A stretch of 64,000 bases of DNA, taken from Levilactobacillus tongjiangensis. Lineage in GTDB: Bacteria; Bacillota; Bacilli; Lactobacillales; Lactobacillaceae. Where the stretch lies: contig NZ_RHNY01000009.1 of the NCBI RefSeq assembly GCF_003946345.1, positions 62,001-126,000 on the forward strand, read 5' to 3'. The translations under genes and the position numbers were made by a program. Shown here piece after piece: positions 44,650-53,195 of this stretch. Position 1 is the stretch's first letter. Every line of letters begins with the position of its first letter. The notes under the pieces are model-generated. The model searched no databases and was not told where the DNA came from. It was given only the letters and a program-made list of their open reading frames with translations.

Positions 44650-44724
44650 TATCATAAGTGATGCTTTTTTGGGGGGGCTAATCGCTGAATGGGTAGTTAC
44701 GGAATTCATAACCATAAGTAATAC
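44650..44724. repeat. Attachment site, right copy, with extended direct repeat
   Basis: TATCATAAGTGATG (44650-44663) is followed by a stretch similar to that after rlmH: TAATCGCTGAATGGGT here against TAATCACTGAGTGGGT there. It ends in a degenerate CCATAAGTAATAC. Confidence 0.75.
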
Positions 44725-44735
44725 AAAAATACGAC

Positions 44736-44775
44736 AAACAAGCAGGCCTCGAAATCGTCGAGGCCTGCTTGTTTA
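44736..44775. terminator. Terminator of the MerR gene
   Basis: AAACAAGCAGGCCTCGA pairs with TCGAGGCCTGCTTGTTT downstream of the minus-strand MerR gene. Confidence 0.85.
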
Positions 44776-44781
44776 GGTCGC

Positions 44782-45162
44782 TCATATCACCGCACTGTCT
44801 CCAGCCAAATATCGCTCAAGCTTATGATCAATCACTTTCAGCTGTTCCTGCTTATCAGCAATCGCAGTGAGGACTTGTTTACGCTGTTCGCGCATTAATT
44901 CAATTCGTTGCGGTAAGCTGCTAGCGCCTTCACGTACTAAGGCGGTGTAGTGTTGTAATTCAACGATCGACATGCCAGCTTCTCGCAAGTAATGTAAATT
45001 AGTTATCCAGTGTAGGTCTTCATCATTAAAGACCCGTTGATTATTTTTATTCCGTTTTTCTGGTGGTAATAAATCACATTCTAAGTAATATCTGACTGTT
45101 CGAATAGTAACATTAGCGGCTTTCGCAAACTCACCGATTCGCATCAATTTATTATTTTCCAT
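44782..45162 (-). CDS. MerR-family transcriptional regulator
   Basis: The 126-residue protein has a MerR winged helix (LMRIGEFAKAANVTIRTVRYYLECDLLPPEKRN) and a coiled-coil dimerisation helix. There is no large ligand domain and no conserved metal-binding Cys set. GGGAGG precedes the ATG at 45162. It is divergent from an SDR gene, whose promoter has the 19-base spacer typical of MerR control, so it probably regulates that gene, as in many MerR-SDR pairs of lactobacilli. Confidence 0.87.
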   Translation of the reverse strand: MENNKLMRIGEFAKAANVTIRTVRYYLECDLLPPEKRNKNNQRVFNDEDLHWITNLHYLREAGMSIVELQHYTALVREGASSLPQRIELMREQRKQVLTAIADKQEQLKVIDHKLERYLAGDSAVI

Positions 45163-45168
45163 TTTGGC

Positions 45169-45199
45169 TTGACCTCCCGTTACGTTAGGCTGATATAGT
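45169..45199 (+). promoter_or_regulatory. MerR-type promoter of the SDR gene
   Basis: TTGACC (45169-45174) and TATAGT (45194-45199) are 19 bases apart, with a partial dyad CCGTTACGTTAGG in the spacer. Confidence 0.65.
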
Positions 45200-45226
45200 A
45201 AATCCATCATAACAGAAAAGGAAGCT

Positions 45227-45943
45227 ATGGATATGACTATCAATACATTAATTACTGGTGCTGATCGCGGGATGGGTTACGAATTAGCCCTAGAACTTGG
45301 TTTGAAAGGCCAGTCTATCTATGTTGGTTCTAGGAATTTAGCTCGTGGACAGGCCGCTGTTGCCCGGCTCGAGGCCGCTGGTGTGCAAGCTCAGGCGGTA
45401 CAATTAGACGTGACCGATCATGAGTCGATTGCTGCCGCGAAAACGAGTATTCCTAATTTAGATATTCTAATCAATAATGCTGGGATTGCCGTTGATCATG
45501 AGACTAAGCCGTCAGAGCTGTCACTAGACGCAATTCGGCAAGATTTTAACGTGAATTATTTTGGCTTGATCGACGTTACGCAGGTCTTCTTACCACTTTT
45601 AAAGGCAGCGCCGGCTGGCCGGATTCTCAATATCTCTAGTGCAGTGGGGTCATTGACTCTAGCCAGCGATGCCAGTACCAGTATTCACAAACTGCAAGCA
45701 TCTGGCTATCAGGCTTCTAAGTCAGCGGTCAATATGTTCACCGTCAAACTCGCAGCCGAACTTGAGGGAACGCCTGTCACGGTAAACGCCGTCAATCCTG
45801 GTTGGGTAGATACCAGTTTTGGTGGTGGCGGCGGTAATCGGACCGTGCAAGTGGGTGTCGCGCGGACTGTGGAATTGGCCACTTCTGATGCGTTAACTGA
45901 TTCTGGCACTTTTTCAGATATTGATGGTATCGTTCCTTGGTAA
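45227..45943 (+). CDS. Short-chain dehydrogenase/reductase (SDR family)
   Basis: The 238-residue SDR has the cofactor motif TGADRGMG, the NNAG motif (ILINNAGIA) and the catalytic NISSAVG with Y-x-x-x-K in GYQASKSAVN. It resembles NADPH-dependent carbonyl-reductase-like SDRs, substrate unknown. AAAGGA precedes the ATG. It is divergently paired with the MerR gene and probably induced through it. Confidence 0.9.
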   Translation: MDMTINTLITGADRGMGYELALELGLKGQSIYVGSRNLARGQAAVARLEAAGVQAQAVQLDVTDHESIAAAKTSIPNLDILINNAGIAVDHETKPSELSLDAIRQDFNVNYFGLIDVTQVFLPLLKAAPAGRILNISSAVGSLTLASDASTSIHKLQASGYQASKSAVNMFTVKLAAELEGTPVTVNAVNPGWVDTSFGGGGGNRTVQVGVARTVELATSDALTDSGTFSDIDGIVPW

Positions 45944-46398
45944 CCTGCTTAAATTAAGTACGACAAACTCAAAAGGCAAAGTCATCTCTAGAAGGAAAAA
46001 AATCACTGTTTCAGACAAGGTAGTTTAACAACGTCAAACCAAAATTGAAGTGAATTATCTGTACTTCAAATATATATATTGTTACTACGAAGGCTTAGTG
46101 TATTACGTACTAAGCCTATTTTATATATTAGGAAGATGTTGAGTTTGATTGTCATGAGTAATCTTTTTCAATTAATTTTCACGGAATCCATAACAAAGTT
46201 GCAGAGAGGCTCGTAAACATTCAAATACCAACGTTTATCCGCGTTGTTAGAATATAACAAGTGAACAAACAGGGCTCATCTACACGTCCTCCAACAAGAT
46301 CACAGTCAAAAATTATTTATGTATTCCGACTGTTAACCCAGTGCTATAATTATGATGTAATTGATGAATTAAACTATAGTCAATTGGAGGAATACATA
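45944..46398. other. Intergenic stretch with a terminator-like hairpin
   Basis: No supported gene in about 450 bases. The inverted repeat AGGCTTAGT / ACTAAGCCT (46091-46117) followed by TATTTTAT may end the SDR transcript. Confidence 0.5.
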
Positions 46399-46878
46399 AT
46401 GAAAGTTAAATATTTGGTGGCAGCGGCTGCCTTAAGCTTGGGCCTTGCCGGAGCTGTGACAACCTTTGATCAACCGGTCAATGCCGCGGCGAAGTCAAAG
46501 CGAATTACGACCTATAAGACGATGCCCAAGGCTCTGCGAGGGACCTGGCAGGAGAAGAGCTACTCTAAGTACAAGAAGGGTATCAAGGTTAGATGGAGTT
46601 ACACCTTCAAGAAACACTCTTATTCCATGAGAATGGACTTTAAGGGTGGCCATAAGAAGTCTAAGACCATCCGTTTTTCTAAGAAGGAAATTGGTGGCAT
46701 GAACTATGACCACCACTATAAAGTGTATAACGTCTTTCCTGGCGGGTCATCAATTCCTAAGAGCAAGCTACCCTATGCCGGTTACATGACGTTTACTGCT
46801 GGTCGCCACAATGGTAAAAAGGCATTGGGACTGCATGGCATTGCCGACGATAAGATTACGTATTTCTACCGTAAATAA
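46399..46878 (+). CDS. Small secreted basic protein, hypothetical
   Basis: The 159-residue protein has a signal peptide (LVAAAALSLGLAGAVTTFDQPVNAAAK). A Lys/Tyr/His-rich exported part begins MPKALRGTWQEKSYSKY, a pattern common in lactobacillar secreted proteins of unknown function. TTGGAGG precedes the ATG at 46399; a longer reading from 46261 has no such site. A weaker relative in style is at 57793-58227. Extracellular role unknown. Confidence 0.75.
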   Translation: MKVKYLVAAAALSLGLAGAVTTFDQPVNAAAKSKRITTYKTMPKALRGTWQEKSYSKYKKGIKVRWSYTFKKHSYSMRMDFKGGHKKSKTIRFSKKEIGGMNYDHHYKVYNVFPGGSSIPKSKLPYAGYMTFTAGRHNGKKALGLHGIADDKITYFYRK

Positions 46879-46932
46879 CCAATCCCAGCTAGTCTAGCTA
46901 CATCAGTAAGTCTAGAACAATCTAAATACTCA

Positions 46933-46966
46933 CAGGAGGTCGTCCAGCAACGTTGGGCGACCTCTT
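46933..46966 (+). terminator. Terminator after the secreted protein gene
   Basis: GGAGGTCG.CCA pairs with TGG.CGACCTC and a short T run follows. Confidence 0.65.
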
Positions 46967-47355
46967 TGCTGTCTCTATGCATTATCCAGCGTCTGCATAC
47001 CAGCTTTCACCTAAGTTATCCACGCAACTATCCCGTACAAACGAATTGAGAAATAAAATAAATCGATAGCGAAATCACCCGCTAGCCCCTCCAAGCTCAA
47101 AACAGCCGATTCCTGCCCCTCCCTACAACCCCTATCCTGCCGCCAACCCCCCTTACTCGATAGAAACAACGCCACCCACAACTGTTCAATATATTTAGAA
47201 GTTGACATAATCGTTTTAATATATAACACAACAACCTTGTTAATATTATTATAAAATACATATGGTGTTCATAAGTTATTCACATTTTGTTGGTATTCTG
47301 AAATCACTCGAAAAAAGACAGAACGAAACCCACAGGGGATATGGAGGATTACCGC
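46967..47355. other. Intergenic region upstream of the pilus operon
   Basis: No gene seen. A C-rich tract is followed by an AT-rich region with TTGACA at 47202-47207 and TATAAA-like sequence near 47248, the probable pilus promoter region. One DnaA-like box (TTATCCACG) occurs near 47017. Confidence 0.45.
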
Positions 47356-50025
47356 ATGAAAAAACTGTTACGAATTATTGCGATACTGGGATGTTTCCTT
47401 GGCTTGGCTTCACTGTTACGTATTCAGGCGCAAAAGCGAGAAAACATTATTAAGATGGCGGCCCTCCAAGACCAGGCGGGCCAAGTTGTTGAAAAGGTCA
47501 GCAGTCACGACCCTCAAGAGTTACAGATGGCGTTGACCATCAAGCTACCCACTGGGGAGACGATGATGACGTTAGCCGACCAGGACAACGTCAAGCTTAA
47601 GACCGGGGAAATCGTTGACCTACAGCCCAACGAAGACATCACAGCGCGAGTAGACCAACAAAACCAACTCATTATCCAAAATGACCAAGGCCGCGTCAAG
47701 AAGGTGAAGCTGGTCGTACCAGTCGAAGTGACGAACCCACTACTAGTGGCTAAACTACAACTCGACTTACACGTTGCCGACTCAAAAGAAACTTACACGC
47801 TTCCTGAAATCGCGGTTACAGCTGAAAAAACTAAAGAAGCTGCCGAAGAAAAGGCCGAGGAATCAACGGAAGACTTCGTTAAAGAACCAGCGGAAGACGC
47901 GACTCAAGAGTCAGTTACGAAAGCACCTGAGAAATCTACGAAGAAGACAACTAAAGAAACACCTAAAGAAGTCACACCAGCATCAGACACGACTAACGAC
48001 ACCAAGACGACTGACAAGCAACCATCAAATTCACCAAAAGAGGGGAGCCAACAATCACCAAAAACAACGACCACCAGTGAGCAACCGGCAACTACTAAGG
48101 ACGACACTGACGACAAGGTGGCTAAGACGGCTACCACTACTAAATCCAAAATGGCCGCGGCACCGACAGATGCACTATCTGGCACAAATATCGACGTTCA
48201 CCGGGCGCAAATCCAGGTGGACAGCTGGTCAGACAGCCTAATTGTGGCTGGTTCACTACCTGCTAAAGACAATGTGAACGTGTTGGAGAAAGAATTGGGC
48301 GTCAACGGTATCATCTCAGGTGGGTACTACGGTGGAACCAACTTTGATAACTTCGAAAAACACTACCACTCATCCTACATGCGAAAGGGCGACGGCACGG
48401 GGACCGGAGATGGTGAAAAGGCCTACGCCGTAGCGGTTGACGGCCAGCCAACTAGTAATAAAGCAGACGACATTCTCGTTTATTACCAAAACGTCGGGGC
48501 CTACACGGATTCAACGACGGCCGACAACCCAACTGAACCAATGGGGGCCATCGTTAAGATTTCCAACATTGAGTACCACGACAAGATTAGCGGTGAACCC
48601 AAAGATGGCAAGGCCTTCATTGATTTTTCCAACAACTTCTACTCCGGAATGGTCTACAACGGGATTGAAACTCTCGATATCGACGTGACGTTTACTACTT
48701 CTGACTGGAAGCAAGCGCTCGTTTTCCCGCCACTTGATGGTAACGGGGATGCTCGCAGCTACTTCACGTTTGGGTCACTGAACGGGAATGAAGATGGTGC
48801 GCACGAATGGGCTGGTAGTCGATTGAACTTACCAGGAAAGTTAGCGCCTAACGCGACCATAGCCGAGCATCCAAATGGTTGGTACGAAGGTACTGGTATG
48901 GGGGTCGTTGATAAAGAGAAGTATGAAGCGGACAGAAAAGAAGGCGAGCGACCAGCCGACTGGGGAGACTACCTCGGTTCCAGTGACTACGAACGGGGCG
49001 CCGTTTCCTTCCCACTGGTTGGACGTGACCAACTATTTAAGTTAAGAAGTGAATCAGGCTTTACTTGGCAGTCCTTCTCTAGTGGGTACATCATGCCACT
49101 AGAGCAACCAGCACCACAAAAGACCGTTCACCGGGACGACGAGCTAGGACTAGACAAGAACAACTTAGACGGCGTGACGATTGACCGGGACAACGACAGC
49201 CAAGACGACCTGGTCTACACGGTTTACCAAAAGACCTACAGTATTCCTAACGAATCAATTGCGAAACCGAATGAGATCATCTTTCGGGATAAATTGCCAG
49301 CTGGTTTAACGGTTAAGGCAGGTGGCTTCCGACTATTCAACACAGATGGCAAAGAAATGACGCCGTTGACTGGGAATCTCGAGATTACCCCTGAAGGTAA
49401 GATCACATACAAGTTCTCTGAAAAAGAAATTGAAGAGTTGAAATTTGACGGTGGCCACTTCGCCGTTCAAATCACAGCGAAGATCGATGACGACTTTGTC
49501 GGGACCCTTAAGAATCGAGCCAGCATCGAATTCAATTCCGGTGACGACCACAGATGGCGGAAACGCACGAACAAAGTGGTGACCCATTTCATCCGGGGCA
49601 GTTACGAGTTCCAGAAGGTTGATGGCACCACGGGCAAGTCCCTTGCCGGCTCCACGTTTATCATTCAAAACGCGGATGGTCAGTACCTGACCTTTGACGT
49701 CAACAATCGTCAGACCGGACTGGTCGCACTGAAATCACGGGCGACCCGACTGCAGGGCGACAGCGACGGCAACTTTAAGGTCGCTGGCCTCGCGAAAGGC
49801 ACGTACAAGTTAATTGAAACCAAGGCACCCGATGGCCACGTAGTCGGAAAGCCAACTGAATTCACCATTTCTGGTAAGGCTCAGACCACACCAACGCAAA
49901 TTGAAAACGACCCCTACAGTCTTCCCGTAACCGGGGGACAAGGAATCTTCTGGTTCATTGTCGTTGGGCTCATACTCACCCTATCGTCTCTCGCCATTTG
50001 GCGCACTTACCCTAGAGGAGGATAA
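47356..50025 (+). CDS. Large LPXTG pilus-tip or ancillary pilin-like protein
   Basis: The 889-residue protein has an N-terminal signal/membrane segment (LLRIIAILGCFLGLASLL). A Lys/Glu/Thr-rich stalk-like region (about residues 155-275), a large adhesin-like part (about 280-590) and isopeptide-type Ig-like domains follow. One of the last is a CnaB/SpaA-like domain with an E-box-like LIETKAPDGHVV. It ends LPVTGGQGIFW, a helix and RTYPRGG. It is the first gene of a pilus operon and probably forms the tip. GGAGG precedes the ATG at 47356. Confidence 0.85.
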   Translation: MKKLLRIIAILGCFLGLASLLRIQAQKRENIIKMAALQDQAGQVVEKVSSHDPQELQMALTIKLPTGETMMTLADQDNVKLKTGEIVDLQPNEDITARVDQQNQLIIQNDQGRVKKVKLVVPVEVTNPLLVAKLQLDLHVADSKETYTLPEIAVTAEKTKEAAEEKAEESTEDFVKEPAEDATQESVTKAPEKSTKKTTKETPKEVTPASDTTNDTKTTDKQPSNSPKEGSQQSPKTTTTSEQPATTKDDTDDKVAKTATTTKSKMAAAPTDALSGTNIDVHRAQIQVDSWSDSLIVAGSLPAKDNVNVLEKELGVNGIISGGYYGGTNFDNFEKHYHSSYMRKGDGTGTGDGEKAYAVAVDGQPTSNKADDILVYYQNVGAYTDSTTADNPTEPMGAIVKISNIEYHDKISGEPKDGKAFIDFSNNFYSGMVYNGIETLDIDVTFTTSDWKQALVFPPLDGNGDARSYFTFGSLNGNEDGAHEWAGSRLNLPGKLAPNATIAEHPNGWYEGTGMGVVDKEKYEADRKEGERPADWGDYLGSSDYERGAVSFPLVGRDQLFKLRSESGFTWQSFSSGYIMPLEQPAPQKTVHRDDELGLDKNNLDGVTIDRDNDSQDDLVYTVYQKTYSIPNESIAKPNEIIFRDKLPAGLTVKAGGFRLFNTDGKEMTPLTGNLEITPEGKITYKFSEKEIEELKFDGGHFAVQITAKIDDDFVGTLKNRASIEFNSGDDHRWRKRTNKVVTHFIRGSYEFQKVDGTTGKSLAGSTFIIQNADGQYLTFDVNNRQTGLVALKSRATRLQGDSDGNFKVAGLAKGTYKLIETKAPDGHVVGKPTEFTISGKAQTTPTQIENDPYSLPVTGGQGIFWFIVVGLILTLSSLAIWRTYPRGG

Positions 50026-50028
50026 CCC

Positions 50029-51480
50029 ATGAAATTCACTAAAATTAGACAGCTGGTGCTTGCGACCTTCGCCGTTTGTGGCTTGGCGCTAGGCGGTCGG
50101 GCAGTTGCCCACGCCAGCACGCAAGCGCCAAGCACGGTCACAATGGAACTGCACAAACTGGACAACAACTCGGAGGATCAAACGACAGAAACGATTAAGA
50201 ACACTGGGGATGAAGTTTCCCTGCCAACCGGCGTGACGCCTTACGACGCTGGTAAGTACGGTGAGGTCACCTATAGCGTTTATGACCTGACCGACGTGAT
50301 GAAAGAGCGGGGTATCACCAGTGGCGAAGCAACCAGCGAAGCCTTTGAAACTGCCCGGACCCAACTACTGGCAGACATTACGGCTAACCAGACTGATCCA
50401 GCGGCCTTATTAGCCGCCCAAGAGGCCTTCGTGAAGGCCAACGGGTTAACCAGCATTGCTGACAAAACGTTGAAAGGCCAGTCTAGTTCCCTAACTTTTC
50501 CTGGCATCCGCAACAGCGGCTTCTACCTGATCATGGAAACGGTCGCCCCGACGCAGCATTTGACGAAGCTGTCGGCGCCCCTGATCATTGGTTTACCGTT
50601 GAGTGATAAGGCGACCATTCACCTGTACCCTAAGAACCTGATTGCCCGGGACGTCGACCCTGAGATTCACAAGGTGGGGCGTAATCCTCAAGATCCAACC
50701 AGTGAGACGTACCTGCCATTACGCAAGGTAGAATTCACCCTGGCACAGAAGAATGGCGAAGGTGAAGTGCGGACTCTGAAGACCGACAAAAACGGGGACA
50801 TCGCATTTGGTGGCCTGGAAGTCGGGACCGAGTACGTGTTAACGGAGTCTGCCAACAAGCGCTACCCGTGGTATCAGCAAACGGATACCAAGAAGCACAA
50901 ACTTTCATTGACCTTTACGGTCGATAAGGAAGGCAACATCGAAGCACTCAAAACGCTACCGAATGCAGACCACTTTGGTATCCAGGGCACGCGAATTGGA
51001 ATCAAAAACGACCTGATTCTTGGGGGTGCTGAATTCAAGAAGGTGGACGCGCAGACCGAAAAAGGCCTGGCTGGAGCGAAGTTTAAGGTCCAAAAGATTA
51101 GTCCCAAGGGTAAAACTTACTGGGCCGTCTTCCAAGGTAAGACTTTCGTGAAATGGGTGACGAGTAAGGCCACCGCGACTGAGTTAACGTCCGCAGAAGA
51201 TGGCACGTTTGACTTCACCGGTGTCCCTTACGTGTATGACCAACGGCATGGCAAGGTCACCTACAACTTAGTTGAAACGCAAGCCCCAGCAGGCTACGCG
51301 TTGTTGAAGGAAGCGACACCATTTGAAATTAATGAAGAAACAAACATCCAGACGATCAAAAACGAAAGTTACGCCTTGCCAACCACTGGGGGGATGGGCA
51401 TCTGGCTATTCCTCCTCATCGGGAGTCTTCTGATGGGTGGCGCCGGTTACCTCTACTACCGGCAACGGAAGGCGGCCTAA
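50029..51480 (+). CDS. SpaA-type major pilin (LPTTG)
   Basis: The 483-residue pilin has a signal peptide and a pilin motif YPKN with Lys202, the likely nucleophile for polymerisation. CnaB-type domains follow, with the E-box glutamate near residue 416 in YNLVETQAPAGY. It ends LPTTGGMGIWL, a membrane helix and YYRQRKAA. The class C sortase encoded next should polymerise it. Its start follows the tip-gene stop by 3 bases with GGAGG inside the preceding gene's end. Confidence 0.92.
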   Translation: MKFTKIRQLVLATFAVCGLALGGRAVAHASTQAPSTVTMELHKLDNNSEDQTTETIKNTGDEVSLPTGVTPYDAGKYGEVTYSVYDLTDVMKERGITSGEATSEAFETARTQLLADITANQTDPAALLAAQEAFVKANGLTSIADKTLKGQSSSLTFPGIRNSGFYLIMETVAPTQHLTKLSAPLIIGLPLSDKATIHLYPKNLIARDVDPEIHKVGRNPQDPTSETYLPLRKVEFTLAQKNGEGEVRTLKTDKNGDIAFGGLEVGTEYVLTESANKRYPWYQQTDTKKHKLSLTFTVDKEGNIEALKTLPNADHFGIQGTRIGIKNDLILGGAEFKKVDAQTEKGLAGAKFKVQKISPKGKTYWAVFQGKTFVKWVTSKATATELTSAEDGTFDFTGVPYVYDQRHGKVTYNLVETQAPAGYALLKEATPFEINEETNIQTIKNESYALPTTGGMGIWLFLLIGSLLMGGAGYLYYRQRKAA

Positions 51481-51522
51481 CTGGTAAGCCACTTAGACAA
51501 TTAGAGAAGGGAGGACCCCCAC

Positions 51523-52305
51523 ATGCGTAAATGGCTAGTGATTCTGCTATGTTGTTTCGGCTTAGGCCTGATTGCCTACCCAGCCGCCAGTAACTTGGTG
51601 ATTGGTTGGCGTCAGCAGGGGGTCCTGGTGGCGTATAAGAACCAGTTGCGGTCGGCGAGTACTAGACAACGAAAAGCGCTCCAGCGGTCCTTACAACGGC
51701 AGGCAAGGGATACTCGGACCACCCTCTATAACCCGTTCAAACAGGAAAATGACCGGTTCATGGGGACGCCCCCCCTAGCGTTAGTGGCGATTCCTACCAT
51801 CAACGTGGAATTACCGGTGTTTGCTGGGACCAGCGACCCCGTTTTACAGAAATACGCAGGATTGGTTCACGGGACGGACGTGCCGCAGGGCAAACGTAAC
51901 CAGCACAGTCTGATTACGGCTCACCGGGGGTCACCCAACGCGACCCTGTTCACGGACCTACCGCGGTTACAGCGGGGCGACCATTTCTACCTGAAGAATG
52001 CCTACGGGTTGATGACCTATCGGGTGACGAACATTCGGACCGTGAAAGCGGCCACGCGTCAGCCAATCCTGCGGGACACGACCAAAAATCAGGTGACGCT
52101 GATGACCTGTACGCCGTATATGATCAACACCCACCGGCTCTTGGTGACGGGACAGCGAATTCCGAACGAAACTAAGACGATTCCGCAAGGGAAGATGGTG
52201 TGGGACTGGTACAAGATTATCCTGCTGGTCATCGGGGCACTCCTGCTGATCGGTGGCACGTGGGCCGGTTACCGGCGATTCAGACAAGCAAGGGAGGGTA
52301 ACTAA
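51523..52305 (+). CDS. srtC: Class C (pilin) sortase
   Basis: The 260-residue sortase has an N-terminal helix, catalytic His134 in LITAHRGSP, Cys196 in TLMTCTPYMINTHRLLVTG and Arg205. A second C-terminal helix (IILLVIGALLLIGGTWAGY) follows. The TCTPYxxNxxRLLV motif and the C-terminal membrane anchor define class C, which cross-links pilins. GGGAGG precedes the ATG. It ends directly before the second sortase gene. Confidence 0.93.
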   Translation: MRKWLVILLCCFGLGLIAYPAASNLVIGWRQQGVLVAYKNQLRSASTRQRKALQRSLQRQARDTRTTLYNPFKQENDRFMGTPPLALVAIPTINVELPVFAGTSDPVLQKYAGLVHGTDVPQGKRNQHSLITAHRGSPNATLFTDLPRLQRGDHFYLKNAYGLMTYRVTNIRTVKAATRQPILRDTTKNQVTLMTCTPYMINTHRLLVTGQRIPNETKTIPQGKMVWDWYKIILLVIGALLLIGGTWAGYRRFRQAREGN

Positions 52306-53013
52306 ATGACGAAACGTAAACGACGCTTTAAAAAAGGTTCCCTCTGGTTGCTGGTGATGTTTCTCGTCGGGAGTGGACTGGTCCTACTCGGGTTGACGCA
52401 AAATTCCTCGGTAACCCGGATGGGTGATACGGCTAAACGGGAGATGACGGTTGAGAGTGTTCGGCGGGCCAAGCAATCGGCCCAGAAAAAAACGGATCAG
52501 GGTAGGACGGCCCCGTTTGATTACGCCAAGACCTCGCAGCTGACACCGCTCACGGTTGGTGGGTATCGCCTCCGTGAGTTGACCGGGAATAGTGGTTACG
52601 ATGGTGCGGTGGGCCAGCTGAGAGTCCCAACGGTGGGATTGGACTTACCGATCGGCATTGGTGTCAGTAATAGCGTGCTGGTGCGGGGGGCGGGAACGCT
52701 GAAGGCAGACCAACGGATGGGCCAGGGTAATTACGCATTGGCCGGGCATTACATGGCGGCTAAGCGGCTCCTGTTTTCCCCACTAAAGGGCGTGCAACGC
52801 GGAGATAACGTCTATCTGACGGACAAGCAACAGGTGTACCATTACCAAGTCTCACGGGTCCGGGTGGTGGATCGCCACCAGGTCAACGTCATTGACGACG
52901 TACCCGGCAAGAAATTGGTGACACTGGTAACTTGTGCCTCCGCCAAGCGCGGCGAACCTAAGCGGTTGGTGGTGCAGGGAGAACTGGTGTCGGTCCGGCG
53001 GGTTCGGGCTTGA
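52306..53013 (+). CDS. Second sortase, class A-like
   Basis: The 235-residue protein has a single N-terminal helix and the sortase triad His148 (LAGHYM), Cys210 (TLVTCASAKRG) and Arg220 (PKRLVVQG). It lacks the C-terminal helix and TCTPY motif of class C, so it fits class A. It starts right after srtC with GGGAGGG inside that gene's 3' end. It may attach the finished pilus to the wall, since the pilins carry LPVTG and LPTTG rather than LPQTxE. Confidence 0.85.
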   Translation: MTKRKRRFKKGSLWLLVMFLVGSGLVLLGLTQNSSVTRMGDTAKREMTVESVRRAKQSAQKKTDQGRTAPFDYAKTSQLTPLTVGGYRLRELTGNSGYDGAVGQLRVPTVGLDLPIGIGVSNSVLVRGAGTLKADQRMGQGNYALAGHYMAAKRLLFSPLKGVQRGDNVYLTDKQQVYHYQVSRVRVVDRHQVNVIDDVPGKKLVTLVTCASAKRGEPKRLVVQGELVSVRRVRA

Positions 53014-53039
53014 GTCAGGATGAATAGTTTAAGGTAAAC

Positions 53040-53070
53040 GAAGCGAGCAGATACTGTGTTCGCTTTTTTT
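53040..53070 (+). terminator. Pilus operon terminator
   Basis: AAGCGA / TCGCTT with a long T run follows the second sortase gene. Confidence 0.65.
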
Positions 53071-53195
53071 ATTGCAGATAGCGTGACTGTGTTTAAATCA
53101 ATAAGCGCTGTTGGTTGACTGTCCCGCAACGTCATAGTTTATGATTACCTACAACAGTTCGATTACTGAAGTCTGAAGGTAGGGTGGCGTCGTAC

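Larger units (their letters stand above)
38215..44663. mobile_element. SCC-like genomic island inserted at the rlmH 3' end
   Basis: The insert is bounded by copies of TATCATAAGTGATG at 38215 and 44650, within longer imperfect direct repeats (38215-38292 and 44650-44724). Its interior is visibly AT-rich against roughly 50% GC flanks. Cargo: a SIR2 defence-like protein, an IS30-family remnant, a DEDDh exonuclease-BRCT protein and a small unknown protein. Staphylococcal SCC elements use the same rlmH codons, but no ccr or other recombinase gene is present here. It may be immobilised, or mobilised in trans. Confidence 0.75.

Noticed and set aside
47017-47025. Single DnaA-like box (TTATCCACG) upstream of the pilus operon
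   Set aside because: One mismatch and no neighbouring boxes; likely chance, unlike the cluster at rlmH.
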